Shown: piece after piece, positions 33,458 through 42,553 of the stretch | Numbering within the stretch: position 1 is the first letter of the stretch | Layout of the letters: the number at the start of each line of letters is the position of its first letter | Source: Pantoea cypripedii | GTDB taxonomy: Bacteria; Pseudomonadota; Gammaproteobacteria; Enterobacterales; Enterobacteriaceae | Direction of reading: 5' to 3' | Length of the DNA stretch: 64,000 nucleotides | Assembly: GCF_002095535.1 (NCBI RefSeq) | Contig: NZ_MLJI01000001.1 | Coordinates: forward strand, 3,666,385 to 3,730,384 | The notes under the pieces: model-generated | Databases searched by the model: none | Told to the model about the DNA's origin: nothing | The model's input: the letters and a program-made list of their open reading frames with translations, nothing else | Made by a program: the position numbers and the translations under genes

Positions 33458-33512
33458 CCCTGAGGGCATCTTCCTCAGGGAGATGCCCTCTTTTCGTTTC
33501 AACTGAAAGAGG
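33458..33512 (+). promoter_or_regulatory. Twin-hairpin leader of the gene at 33522
   Basis: Preceded by GGCGGC/GCCGCC (about 33434-33449). Hairpin 1: CCCTGAGG/CCTCAGGG (33458-33465, 33473-33480). Hairpin 2: CCTCTTTTC/GAAAGAGG (33487-33495, 33505-33512); AGAGGAG straddles the right arm, nine bases before ATG 33522. Confidence 0.75.
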
Positions 33513-33521
33513 AGTTACACA

Positions 33522-34472
33522 ATGTTTTCATGGTGCCATAACCGTCTGGAAATCACCGGTAAATCCGTCTGCCTCGATGTGATGCAGCCCTGGATTGCCG
33601 GCACGGAAAAACCGCTTTACCGGCACGCCATCCGGCAGGCGATAAAGCTGTTCCTCGCCGGCTGTGCCGGCATACTGAAGCCCGTCAGGGCGGTGGAATA
33701 TGCCCCGTATCCGATGCTGACCGCATCCGGTACGGGCGCGCAGACCTCGCCCAACCAGGCGTTCCAGCACTTTATCGAGCTGCTGGAGCAGGATGCATGG
33801 CTTGACACCAAAACGGTCTCACGTATGGAGAAAATCTGGCTGCAGTCCGGCATCGATGCGCTGAAATGGGAAGCTATTCCCTTTTCTGCGCGGCAGATAA
33901 TGGCGCAGCTGATGGCCGTACATTATGCCGACTGGTTTGGCGTTGCCGGCGCTGGCGGTCCGTTTGACCCGCAGGAGCGCTGGGAATGGCTCAGTATCAT
34001 GCCTGAGGCAACCTGCCCGTGTGACATGCTGATGGTGATGCCGTCACGTCTGGCCACCGAGCTTAACGGCGAAAACGGCCTGTTCACCGGACTCTGTACG
34101 ACATCCGAACTCTATATGCAGCTCTTTGGCATGGAGTTTCCGGCAGGCCATCAGGCCAGCTGGAGCCGCGATGAAGTGGGTTCACTTACGCTGAGCTTTG
34201 CGTCTCCCTGGTATCCGCCATCCGGTGAGGTCATGGGCGAGATGTCTCAGCTGTTTGACTGTGAAATCCGGCACTACTGGATTTCACCGGATGCCGGCAC
34301 GTCAGGCTACAACTGCTTTGACCGTGGCGACCACGTTGACAGCGGTCCGTACCCGGCAGAGGAACTGCTGCAGTCAGTACCCGGCGACGGGGCCCGTATG
34401 TACCTGGTGACGCCGGAAACGACCGTGGTGCCCGCAGCAACAACAGCGCACTACGGCAGTATCCGCGCATAA
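33522..34472 (+). CDS. DUF1281 (YubB-like) family protein
   Basis: A 316-residue soluble protein. The opening CHNRLEITGKS, the W-rich centre (NWDPQERW-like FDPQERWEWLS) and the late segment LSFASPWYPPSGEVMGEMSQLF match the DUF1281/YubB ferredoxin-like family found in plasmid leading regions and ICEs; function unknown. Its gene is followed by a true terminator at 34509-34537, the only one inside the block. Confidence 0.8.
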   Translation: MFSWCHNRLEITGKSVCLDVMQPWIAGTEKPLYRHAIRQAIKLFLAGCAGILKPVRAVEYAPYPMLTASGTGAQTSPNQAFQHFIELLEQDAWLDTKTVSRMEKIWLQSGIDALKWEAIPFSARQIMAQLMAVHYADWFGVAGAGGPFDPQERWEWLSIMPEATCPCDMLMVMPSRLATELNGENGLFTGLCTTSELYMQLFGMEFPAGHQASWSRDEVGSLTLSFASPWYPPSGEVMGEMSQLFDCEIRHYWISPDAGTSGYNCFDRGDHVDSGPYPAEELLQSVPGDGARMYLVTPETTVVPAATTAHYGSIRA

Positions 34473-34508
34473 CACAGACCAACGCCGGTTTATCCGGCTT
34501 CACTGACC

Positions 34509-34537
34509 GGCCATCGCGAAAGCGGTGGCCGTTTTTT
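34509..34537 (+). terminator. Rho-independent terminator inside the accessory block
   Basis: Stem GGCCATCGC/GCGGTGGCC (34509-34517, 34522-34530, one wobble) with a GAAA tetraloop, followed by GTTTTTT. It separates the DUF1281 gene from the methylase gene. Confidence 0.85.
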
Positions 34538-34545
34538 CACCCTGA

Positions 34546-34598
34546 AGGGAACACCGTTTCCCTCCGGGTGCGTGTTCCCTTTGCCAGAGGAAGCACGC
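34546..34598 (+). promoter_or_regulatory. Twin-hairpin leader of the methylase gene at 34599
   Basis: Hairpin 1: AGGGAA/TTCCCT (34546-34551, 34558-34563). Hairpin 2: GCGTGTTCC (34570-34578) with GGAAGCACGC (34589-34598), one bulge; AGAGGAA overlaps the right arm, which ends on the base before ATG. Confidence 0.76.
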
Positions 34599-35306
34599 AT
34601 GAAAAAAATCATAAATCACGAAAAGGCATTTCTTTCACTTTTCAGCCAGACGGCACGTTACCACCGCCGGCACCAGGTGTTTGAAGATTTCATCAGTTGC
34701 AGCGTCATCGCACTGGAAAATCGTCTGCAGTTCTGCGAAAAGCGCGAGCAAAAGTATTTGCGCATCGTGTCCCGGTATGAAAAGCCTGACGTGGAGAACA
34801 TGGCGCATCTGCTGGCGCATGTGGTCAACGGACTTGAGGAAGACCCGGGAGATTTTCTGGGACGGGTCTTTATGCAGCTGGAGATGGGAGATAAATACCG
34901 CGGTCAGTTTTTCACGCCCTGGAGTATCGGTGTGATGATGGCCAGAATGCAGCTTGGCAAAATCGAAGAAAATTTCAGAGACAAGCCGTTTATCACACTT
35001 TCCGAGCCTGCCTGTGGCGCCGGTTGTATGGCGCTGGCGTTTGCTTCTGTTTTGCGTGATGCAGGCTACTCCCCTCATCGATATTTATGGGTATCTGCAA
35101 CCGACACCGATCCGCTGGCAGCAGGGATGGCGTACATTCAGCTGTCACTGTTTGGGGTTGCTGGCGAAGTAGTAATCGGAAACGCTCTGAGCGACGAGCG
35201 CCGCCGGGTACTCAGAACGCCTACCCATTACTGGGCAGGGTGGTCATGGAGGCTGCAACACCGTATTCAGGCTGAAAAAATAAACCATGTTCCTGCAACC
35301 TGTTAG
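34599..35306 (+). CDS. Short N-6 adenine DNA methylase-like protein
   Basis: A 235-residue protein with the N6_Mtase fold: GQFFTPWSIGVMMARM, the SAM-binding motif I SEPACGAGCMALAF (about residues 131-144), and SATDTDPLAAGMAYIQL. The catalytic NPPY/F motif is replaced by the GNALSDERR region, as in other short plasmid and ICE members of the family, so methyl-transfer activity is uncertain. The length is normal for that group, so this is not a truncation. A terminator follows ten bases after the stop. Confidence 0.8.
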   Translation: MKKIINHEKAFLSLFSQTARYHRRHQVFEDFISCSVIALENRLQFCEKREQKYLRIVSRYEKPDVENMAHLLAHVVNGLEEDPGDFLGRVFMQLEMGDKYRGQFFTPWSIGVMMARMQLGKIEENFRDKPFITLSEPACGAGCMALAFASVLRDAGYSPHRYLWVSATDTDPLAAGMAYIQLSLFGVAGEVVIGNALSDERRRVLRTPTHYWAGWSWRLQHRIQAEKINHVPATC

Positions 35307-35316
35307 CACTACCAAA

Positions 35317-35340
35317 CAGACCCTTTCAGGGTCTGTTTTT
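35317..35340 (+). terminator. Terminator closing the accessory block
   Basis: Stem CAGACCC/GGGTCTG (35317-35323, 35329-35335) with a five-base loop, followed by TTTTT. It ends the twin-hairpin gene block. Confidence 0.9.
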
Positions 35341-36377
35341 ATATGAAACTCAAACTTAGAAAGTTTTATTTCATTATACAGACATAACATGTTCACTGTT
35401 ATATTCTGTTGATTGTATGAGGATGATGCATATTATGCTGCATGAAATACTAAAGCGGCTCTATGCCCAATTTTTATCCTTATCCAGACTCTCCGCTTGG
35501 TGATCGCTGCGTCTCTCTCTTCTTTGAGTCCAATGAAACTAGTATCATTCTCCGACAAAATAGATACCCAGCAGTGATTAGTTGACATTTATTGATGTTA
35601 TTTGGCTCTCGCCTGAGCATAATAGATACCCTTTGTGGTTTAGGTGTTGCTTATTAACACAATAAATGCAATCACAACATTAATTTCATAAAAGTTACTT
35701 AATCGCACCGAGAGTTATTATTTTAGATTGAAGTTTTCATAATGAAATATTATAGGTGGTATAATTTAAAATCCTATCGTTTATGCACCACAATAACATA
35801 CATCCTTAAGATAGAACTCGTTAACTCACACTTTAAACCTTAAGAGATTAGCGCTATCCTAAATATCATTAAATTAGCAAGGTGGTTGACTTGGAGAATA
35901 AATAATCATATTTTTTTAAAATCAACCCCTAATTTTATTAGGGGAATGGTTAAGCGACGTTCTTTCATAATTAAAATTCATATATAAAATAACAACACAA
36001 GAATCCTTTGATTGAAAAGAATGTCAACCTAGAGGTGATATTATTAATTTTAATAACTTCAAGTAAAGCTATAATTAATGTAAATAAAATTAGTTGATAA
36101 AATTCAAGATTCCGTAAGGAGAATGAATTACAAACAAATAGAAAAAAGAACATTTTTCATGTTAAGCTACTATCTTGGGTAAAACAGGAGGCATAGCCTT
36201 CTGCGGTAGCCTGCGCACTTCCAGACGCATTGAAAGAAATGCCCTTTATTATCAATGCATTAAATCAAGATGTTTGGATGGAGTGAAACGATGTCTAAAA
36301 CGGATAAGATTAAAACTTTAAGCCTCATCACATAGGCAGAACTAAGTGGCAGTATTTAAAAATGATAAAATTGGGGT
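35341..36377. other. AT-rich gene-free junction
   Basis: About 1.04 kb of AT-rich DNA with stops in all frames. The only open frames are short and of low-complexity composition. No convincing promoter, RNA gene or repeat stands out, but base composition changes abruptly after the terminator at 35340, marking the left boundary of an acquired island that contains the 36378-42199 cassette. Confidence 0.6.
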
Positions 36378-38064
36378 ATGTGTAAAAATATGAATGCTCA
36401 TAGCTTAGAGATGCGAAAAGAGTTAGGCGCATACTATACTCCAAGTGCTCTTAGCCAAGTGATGTCAGATTGGGCGATCAGAAAACCAACAGACAAAATA
36501 CTTGAACCTAGCTTTGGGGGCTGTGGCTTTTTAGAAAGTTGTGAAAAAAGTCTCATAGAGATGGGCTGTATAAACCCAATAGATAATTTATTTGGAGTGG
36601 ATGTAGACATTAAAGCGTTTGATACTCTCCAAAAAAAATATGGGCATTTATTACAAGAGAAACAATTTTTATTAAGAGATTTCATTAACGTATCTACGCA
36701 TGATTTTGGAATAGAAAGTTTTGACGTCGTTATTGGAAACCCTCCTTATATTTCTATGCATAATATGAGTTATGAGCAAAGGAAATCATGCGAAACAGTT
36801 TTTTCTACTTCTCCGTTCAGGACTAAAACATTAGGGCGTAATGCAAGCCTATGGGGGTTTTTTCTTATTGCATGCTTTGAGCTTTGTAAGAGAGAGCGGC
36901 AGAATTGCATGGGTATTACCTAGTAGTTTTTTGAATGCTTATTACGCTAAAGAACTAATAAATATTTACAAAGCACATTTTAAACACCTAAAGATAATTA
37001 AAATAAATGAACGATTATTCAAAAATGAAGGTGCCGACGAAATGTCTGTGCTTTTTTTATGCGATGATTTTCACAAGGCACCCACTAATACTGGTTACGT
37101 TTCAGTAGGATTTGCTGAAACATTAAGTGAACTAAAAAAAATAATAACCGGGACAAACCAAAGCCAATTAAATAGTTCGGATAATTATAAGTATAACATC
37201 TTAGACAAAGATACATTGAATGTCATATCATCCATAACTAATCATAATTTTAGTTTAAAAATAAAAGACGTTGCTGATATAAAGATTGGAATGGTAACTG
37301 GTATGAATGATTTCTTTATATTAAGTCAAAATCAAATTTCAGATTATAAGTTAGACAGCAAACATTTCAGACCCGTAGTTTCAAGATTTTCACATTTGAA
37401 AGGCGTCAGGCACACAGCAAAAAGGCATTCAAAAATACTTTCCGAAAATAAGAAAGGGCTTCTTTTACATATCAGCCCTGATGAGTTGTATGAAAAACGC
37501 ACTTCGCTAAGAAAATATTTATCGCATGTTGGTAAAAAAGAAAGAATTAAAAATCGCACATTTAAAAAGAGAAAGAATTGGTTCCAACCTGATGATGGCA
37601 TCTACCCTGATGCATTTTTTTCATATATGGTCCATGAATTTCCCAGGATGATATTAAATCATGGTAAGATTAATTGCACCAATTCTATACATCGCATATT
37701 TTTTAAAAATAGTGTATCGTATAAATTGAAGAAAGCATGTTGCATATCTTTGTTATCAACGTTTTCACAACTTTCTGCCGAACTTGAAGGCAGGTCATAT
37801 GGTTCAGGTGTATTAAAAATAGAGCCAACTGCAGGGAAGAATATATCATTCCTAATTAAAGATGATCTAGTCATTGAGTTAAGCGATTTAACAAAACAAA
37901 TAGATTTGTTATTGTTAAATAATGATACCTGCAAAGCAACCTCTTTAGTTGATATGTTTTTTGTTGATAAAGGGCTTATCAACTTAGATGAATTAAAATG
38001 CCTTCAAAAGGGATTGCGCAGATTAAGAAAAGATCGATATAAAGTGGTGGTAAATCATGAATGA
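36378..38064 (+). pseudogene. Adenine-specific DNA methyltransferase (Eco57I/N6_Mtase-like), one frameshift
   Basis: Two overlapping frames make one protein of about 555 residues. The first (36378-36923) has ELGAYYTPSALSQVMSDW, SAM motif I EPSFGGCGFLES and catalytic NPPYI; the second (from 36841 to 38064) continues with FFLLHALSFVRESGRIAWVLPSSF and the target-recognition half (DIKIGMVTGMNDFF). The break is at 36856-36867, a run of five G followed by six T; deleting one base restores W-G-F-F-L. Either a real inactivation, a sequencing homopolymer error, or a +1 slippage site. It overlaps the next gene by eight bases and is the first gene of the cassette. Likely role: modify host DNA to mark self. 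Confidence 0.8.
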
Positions 38065-40366
38065 AGATATAGATTTTCTTAAAGACAAGATGAAAGACCT
38101 CTTGAATAGTGAAGCTGTAGATTATGATAAAATATTAGAAACCGCAGTAAAAATAACAGAAAAAGACGATGATAATATTAGATTTTCTGTTGATGCGAAC
38201 TTAGTAAAAAGGTTAGGTGAGCAATTAGTAGCAAAAAAAACCACGGCAGTTAGCGAAATAGTAAAAAATGCTTATGATGCCGATTCAACCTTAGTAAATG
38301 TATATTTCGAGCTGAACGAGAAACTTCCAAGAATCATCATATCAGATGACGGAACTGGTATGTCTAAGGAAGACATCATTAATGGTTTCATGCGAATAAG
38401 CTCAAGTGAAAAAGAAGATAATTCTGTTTCAGAACTATACAAAAGACTTAGAGCGGGTAGAAAGGGCATTGGGCGGTTTTCAACACAAAGATTAGGAAAT
38501 AGCTTAAAAATTATAACCAAACAAGAAAATGAAGAATTAGGATATATAATAAAAATTAACTGGCTGCAATTCTCAAAGAAAAAAAATATTTCATTTATAG
38601 CCAACACTATTTCTAAGATTGATGTCGATTTTAGCCACGGTACAAAAATAATAATAGAAGATTTAAATGACAAAGACTGGACTGATAGCAATATAAGAAC
38701 AGCCTATAAGTACATAAAGAGCATTATAAATATTACTCCAAGTGATACTGATCCTGGTTTTCAGGTAAAGTTTTACTGCAAGAAAACCGATGCTTATGAA
38801 TTGGTTGCAGATGAAAAAACTGAAATTTTCTCTGATAGTGATGCACATATTACAGCGACCCTTGAAAAGGGTATTGCTATAGTCACAGTTAACAGTAAAA
38901 CTCTTAATATAAAAAATGAAACTATTGATGTGTGGTATGATGAAAAAAACAACATCCGACAATTCTCCCATATAAATTCACCAGTCGTTCTCGATGCCTA
39001 TTATTTCTCATTAGCCACAGTTAACTCCAGAAAACAACAGGCATATTTACGAGAAAATGGTGGGATTAAACTTTATCGAAATGGTTTCAAGGTATCTCCT
39101 TATGGCGAGCAGTATGATGACTGGACGGCTCTTGATGACTCAGTTCGAAGAAGAAAAATACTACCTCCACATGGTAATCAAAACTTCTTTGGACACGTAA
39201 AAGTTGAAGACCTGAATGGGGTAGACTTTGAAGAAACATCTTCAAGAGAAGGCCTTATTCATACCGATGCCTTTCAAGAACTACGTCTCTTTGTGTATAA
39301 GGCATTGACTGCTGCAGTGATTAGGATAAGTGAATATAGAAATATAAAAATAAATCCAAACGATCGAAGCTACATAAAAGAACCAAAACCAACCACTACG
39401 GTAAAAGAAAAACTAAATAGTGTATCTGAAACGATAAACTCGGTAAGTAAACTGGTATATGAAGTTAAATCTTTTAACGAGGCATCGACAGATGAGGTTA
39501 TAAATAATATTGAAAATAACAGCGCAAGAGATAAAATCATTGAAAATCTTCATGAAGCTGCCGATGAACTAAAACAAGCAAGCGTTATATCTCAATCATT
39601 AATCGATGAAATTGAGCTGCTCAGAGTGCTCGGTGCAATGGGGCTTGCAATTGGTGAATTTACACATGAGATAAATCTATCAATAACAAGTTTAAGTATT
39701 AATGTACAAAATCTTAAGCAGTCTAATTTATTGAATGAAGATAGAGAGCTAGCTTTAAATAGTCTTGAGAATAACATTGGAACTTTAAAGTCTTTCACTA
39801 AATTTTTTGACAGTACAATACGTGAAAATGTAAATAGAAATAAAAAAGTCATCGAGATAAGAGACTCGATTGAACCTTTCTATGAATCAATGAAGCCGAT
39901 AATAGAGCGCAAAGGAATTCAGTTTGATATAAAATACGAAGGCTATGAACTTTTCACGAAGCCAATTCATGTTTCTGAGCTTTACTCTGTTTTTATCAAT
40001 CTGTTTACAAATGCTTATAAAGCAATACTTCGCTCTGGAACAAACCCTCGAAAAATGTCTTTAAGTGCAAAAAAGGATAGTGAAGATATTGTCATCAGAT
40101 TTGAAGATAGCGGTGATGGAATTGAAACTGCTAATAGAGAAAGAGTTTTTGAGCCTTTTTATACAACAAGTACTCCGTCAGGACCTTTTGAAAATGATGA
40201 TTTATCATTAAAAGGTATGGGATTGGGATTATCAATCGTACGTGATCTCGTTGAATCCATGTCTGCAGAAATATCTATTGTTGATGCTTCCTCTGGTTTT
40301 ACAACGTGCTTTGAGCTGAGAATCCCAAAAGCTGATGATAAGGAAATACCAGATGACATCTATTAA
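38057..40366 (+). CDS. Double-GHKL sensor: Hsp90-like ATPase plus histidine kinase
   Basis: A 769-residue soluble protein with two ATP-binding folds. N-terminal Hsp90/MORC-like GHKL: SEIVKNAYDADS (N box, about 62-73), SDDGTGMSKED (about 96-106) and lid GRKGIGRFS (about 135-143). A coiled-coil linker (about 455-520) leads to a histidine kinase: H box GEFTHEINLSI (about 538-548), N box FINLFTNAYKAI, G1 EDSGDGIE, F box FEPFYTT and G2 KGMGLGLSIV. No membrane helix, so it senses a cytoplasmic signal. It overlaps the methylase gene by eight bases and the receiver gene by 14, so the cassette is one translational unit. Such fused ATPase-kinases are rare. Confidence 0.88.
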   Translation: MNEDIDFLKDKMKDLLNSEAVDYDKILETAVKITEKDDDNIRFSVDANLVKRLGEQLVAKKTTAVSEIVKNAYDADSTLVNVYFELNEKLPRIIISDDGTGMSKEDIINGFMRISSSEKEDNSVSELYKRLRAGRKGIGRFSTQRLGNSLKIITKQENEELGYIIKINWLQFSKKKNISFIANTISKIDVDFSHGTKIIIEDLNDKDWTDSNIRTAYKYIKSIINITPSDTDPGFQVKFYCKKTDAYELVADEKTEIFSDSDAHITATLEKGIAIVTVNSKTLNIKNETIDVWYDEKNNIRQFSHINSPVVLDAYYFSLATVNSRKQQAYLRENGGIKLYRNGFKVSPYGEQYDDWTALDDSVRRRKILPPHGNQNFFGHVKVEDLNGVDFEETSSREGLIHTDAFQELRLFVYKALTAAVIRISEYRNIKINPNDRSYIKEPKPTTTVKEKLNSVSETINSVSKLVYEVKSFNEASTDEVINNIENNSARDKIIENLHEAADELKQASVISQSLIDEIELLRVLGAMGLAIGEFTHEINLSITSLSINVQNLKQSNLLNEDRELALNSLENNIGTLKSFTKFFDSTIRENVNRNKKVIEIRDSIEPFYESMKPIIERKGIQFDIKYEGYELFTKPIHVSELYSVFINLFTNAYKAILRSGTNPRKMSLSAKKDSEDIVIRFEDSGDGIETANRERVFEPFYTTSTPSGPFENDDLSLKGMGLGLSIVRDLVESMSAEISIVDASSGFTTCFELRIPKADDKEIPDDIY

Positions 40367-41459
40367 TCTAATTTATATCGATGATGATCAACCTCAGCAA
40401 GTTAAAGGTTTAATTGATGCAATAATTAACAAGTCAACTTTTGAGTTACATATTACTCATAGACCTCCCACTAGAATGAGCGAAATAGCTACAGAGTTAA
40501 GACAAGGTTATGATGGCATAATTATAGATCAAAAACTTGATAGCTTTGTTGAGGGGGTTGAACCTGTTGATTATTTTGGTGCGGCATTGGCACAAAACTT
40601 AAGAACATTTATGGCCGGTAAATCTGATAACATACCATATAAGCCAATAATTTTACTCTCTCTCGAAAGTTTATTAGTTGAATATTACAACCCTGATTCG
40701 AGCTCACATGACTTGTTTGATTTGGTTTTAAGCAAAAGCACATTAGAAGAACCAGATGTATTAGAAAAAAAAGTTCGATTAATAGGCTCAATTGTAAATG
40801 CTTACAAACGTGCACACTCTGAAGATTCATTATATCGATTACTCTCACTTAGTAGTGACTATGCATTGCTTGATAAAAGATTTGAGACATATCTCTCTCA
40901 ATATAAGATAGACATACATAAACTCGTTACTTCAATTCATTCAACACTCCTTAGAAGTAGTGGTATGTTAGTTTCTGAGATAACTTTAGCAACAAGGTTG
41001 GGAGTTGATATTTCTAATTCACCGGATTGGCATAAGATCATTGGTCACCTTGAGGATTTTAAATATAACGGGATATTCTCTGACTATTATGAGAGGTGGT
41101 GGTGGGCAGATATTGAATTGTGGATAAATAGCAAACTAAACTGCCCAATAATTAAAGGATTAACCTCTGAGAAAAGAGTTGATATAATAAAAGAAGTACT
41201 TAACATTAATTCATTGAATCCAATTCAACCTAAACACCCTGGCCAGAGCACCAAATTCTGGGTTAATTGCATCATCAGCAAAGAACCACTTGATACAATA
41301 GATGCTCTTCGTGCTTCATCTATGGAATTGAAACCCTGGGAAGATGATAGATATCTTTCTATTGAAACGGTCTTGAATAGACAGACAGGAAAACTCAAGA
41401 TACATCCAGAAGATAGAACAAAAAAGGATCGTATCCAGGCGAGGTTTAAATTACAATGA
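40353..41459 (+). CDS. Receiver-domain (response-regulator-like) protein with unknown output
   Basis: A 368-residue protein. Residues 1-130 are a receiver: acidic pair in IYIDDDQP (about 8-12), phospho-acceptor Asp in GIIIDQKLDS (about 55), Ser in IILLSLES and Lys in LVLSKSTL, spaced as in CheY. The remaining 235 residues are helical with aromatic clusters (YYERWWWADIELW) and no DNA-binding domain I recognise. Start at ATG 40353 with AAGGA upstream, inside the kinase gene's end; ATG 40335 is less likely. It is the obvious phosphorylation partner of the kinase next to it, and probably the effector or the switch to one. Overlaps the next gene by four bases. Confidence 0.8.
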   Translation: MTSINLIYIDDDQPQQVKGLIDAIINKSTFELHITHRPPTRMSEIATELRQGYDGIIIDQKLDSFVEGVEPVDYFGAALAQNLRTFMAGKSDNIPYKPIILLSLESLLVEYYNPDSSSHDLFDLVLSKSTLEEPDVLEKKVRLIGSIVNAYKRAHSEDSLYRLLSLSSDYALLDKRFETYLSQYKIDIHKLVTSIHSTLLRSSGMLVSEITLATRLGVDISNSPDWHKIIGHLEDFKYNGIFSDYYERWWWADIELWINSKLNCPIIKGLTSEKRVDIIKEVLNINSLNPIQPKHPGQSTKFWVNCIISKEPLDTIDALRASSMELKPWEDDRYLSIETVLNRQTGKLKIHPEDRTKKDRIQARFKLQ

Positions 41460-42199
41460 ACACTAATGAAAACTTATTAGACGACATGTGCAGACTCAGG
41501 GATTTTTTATTAAATAGTAAAATATGTCCTGATATTGGACCTCTAAGTCGTTTAATCAGTAAACTTCAAGCAAATATCAACTCTGGTGCTGAAGAAAACT
41601 TCGAATACTCTTTAGATGATTTAGTATTTAATCTTTGTGAGAAATGTGGAACGATTTGCCCAACGCAAATTACACCCAAAGAAAGTCCCATTGAAATTCA
41701 TTTAGAATTAATATTAAAGAGTGAAGGGCCATACGAGTTCTCTAAGATAAAAGAACTTTCAGGGCAATTACGTCTTAAAGCAGAGTGGCTCAATGATAGA
41801 ACACCTGATGCAGAATTAAAAACATCGCATAGTGCATGGCATTTTGATTACCATGTATCTAAAAAAGGTGACGGTGCTAATTTATTTTCTCACCCTCAAT
41901 TTCATTTGCAAAATGGGGGGAATAAGCTCACTGATAATTTAAATGATTATGGCGAGCTAATGATCTTGGATGCCCCTAGATTACCGTTGCCTCCTATGGA
42001 TGTGATTTTAGCCATTGATTTTATTATTTCAAATTTTTTCGGTCTCACTTGGCAGAAAGCATTATGTGATTCTGAATACATTGATGTAGTTAAAAGAGCA
42101 CAGGAAGCATGGTGGAAACCTTATTATGAAGGAATAAGCCAACATTGGTCCGGTAACGGCTCAGGTATATCCAATGCTCTAATTCCAAGCCTGTTATAA
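41456..42199 (+). CDS. Unknown protein, last gene of the methylase/kinase/receiver cassette
   Basis: A 247-residue soluble protein starting in an ATGA overlap with the receiver gene. It has a CEKCGTIC cluster near residues 62-69 (possible zinc knuckle), a histidine-rich centre (SAWHFDYHV, FSHPQFHLQ, about 123-150) and the hydrophobic segment DVILAIDFIISNFFG (about 182-196). I recognise no family; the conserved-looking H/D/Q residues could form a catalytic site, so it may be the toxic effector. Cotranslation with its three upstream genes argues that it belongs to the same system. Confidence 0.7.
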   Translation: MNTNENLLDDMCRLRDFLLNSKICPDIGPLSRLISKLQANINSGAEENFEYSLDDLVFNLCEKCGTICPTQITPKESPIEIHLELILKSEGPYEFSKIKELSGQLRLKAEWLNDRTPDAELKTSHSAWHFDYHVSKKGDGANLFSHPQFHLQNGGNKLTDNLNDYGELMILDAPRLPLPPMDVILAIDFIISNFFGLTWQKALCDSEYIDVVKRAQEAWWKPYYEGISQHWSGNGSGISNALIPSLL

Positions 42200-42235
42200 A
42201 ATACAAAATTAAATCTAATAAATTATATACAAACA

Positions 42236-42280
42236 GGGGCTGGCGCTAAGAAGCAACACACCTGAAGCGCCCCCTTGTTT
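42236..42280 (+). terminator. Probable terminator of the cassette
   Basis: GGCGCT (42242-42247) pairs with AGCGCC (42266-42271), and GGGG just before it can pair with the following C run; a TTGTTTTT stretch follows. The loop is long (18 bases), so strength is uncertain. The stretch 42281-42553 holds no other gene I can support. Confidence 0.45.
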
Positions 42281-42553
42281 TTCTCCTTCTTTCCGAAAGA
42301 GAAAACTGCAAATTAACATTTTATAAAACACTCTATGCCTCTCCCGAAAGTATCATAATGGGAGCAAGATTTCATAGTTTTTTCCGTTGCGATTAGATGT
42401 GCAGTGTTATTCTAGTATCTGATGGGGTTATTTTTATTTTAGTAAAACAATAGCCAAGACATCTCTCTCCCACTCGGAAACCACATGAATTCACATTGCT
42501 AATCGGCGTGCAGGTCAGCGAACAGGAGAATCTGCAGGACGGATTTGACCGCA

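Noticed and set aside
29900..34600. CRISPR array, suggested by regularly spaced hairpins
   Set aside because: The hairpins share pairing but not sequence, spacing follows gene length, and coding sequence lies between them; there are no direct repeats.
35971..36153. Minus-strand frame of 60 codons with a phenylalanine-rich translation
   Set aside because: Low-complexity translation of AT-rich DNA without a ribosome site; expected by chance in this composition.
36841..38064. Second methylase frame as an independent gene
   Set aside because: It begins in the middle of the conserved methylase core, has no ribosome site, and joins the preceding frame after a one-base correction.
38057..42199. 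Assignment of the kinase/receiver cassette to Detocs
   Set aside because: Detocs has a sensor with a different N-terminus and a phosphorylase effector; neither is seen here, and Detocs lacks a methylase.
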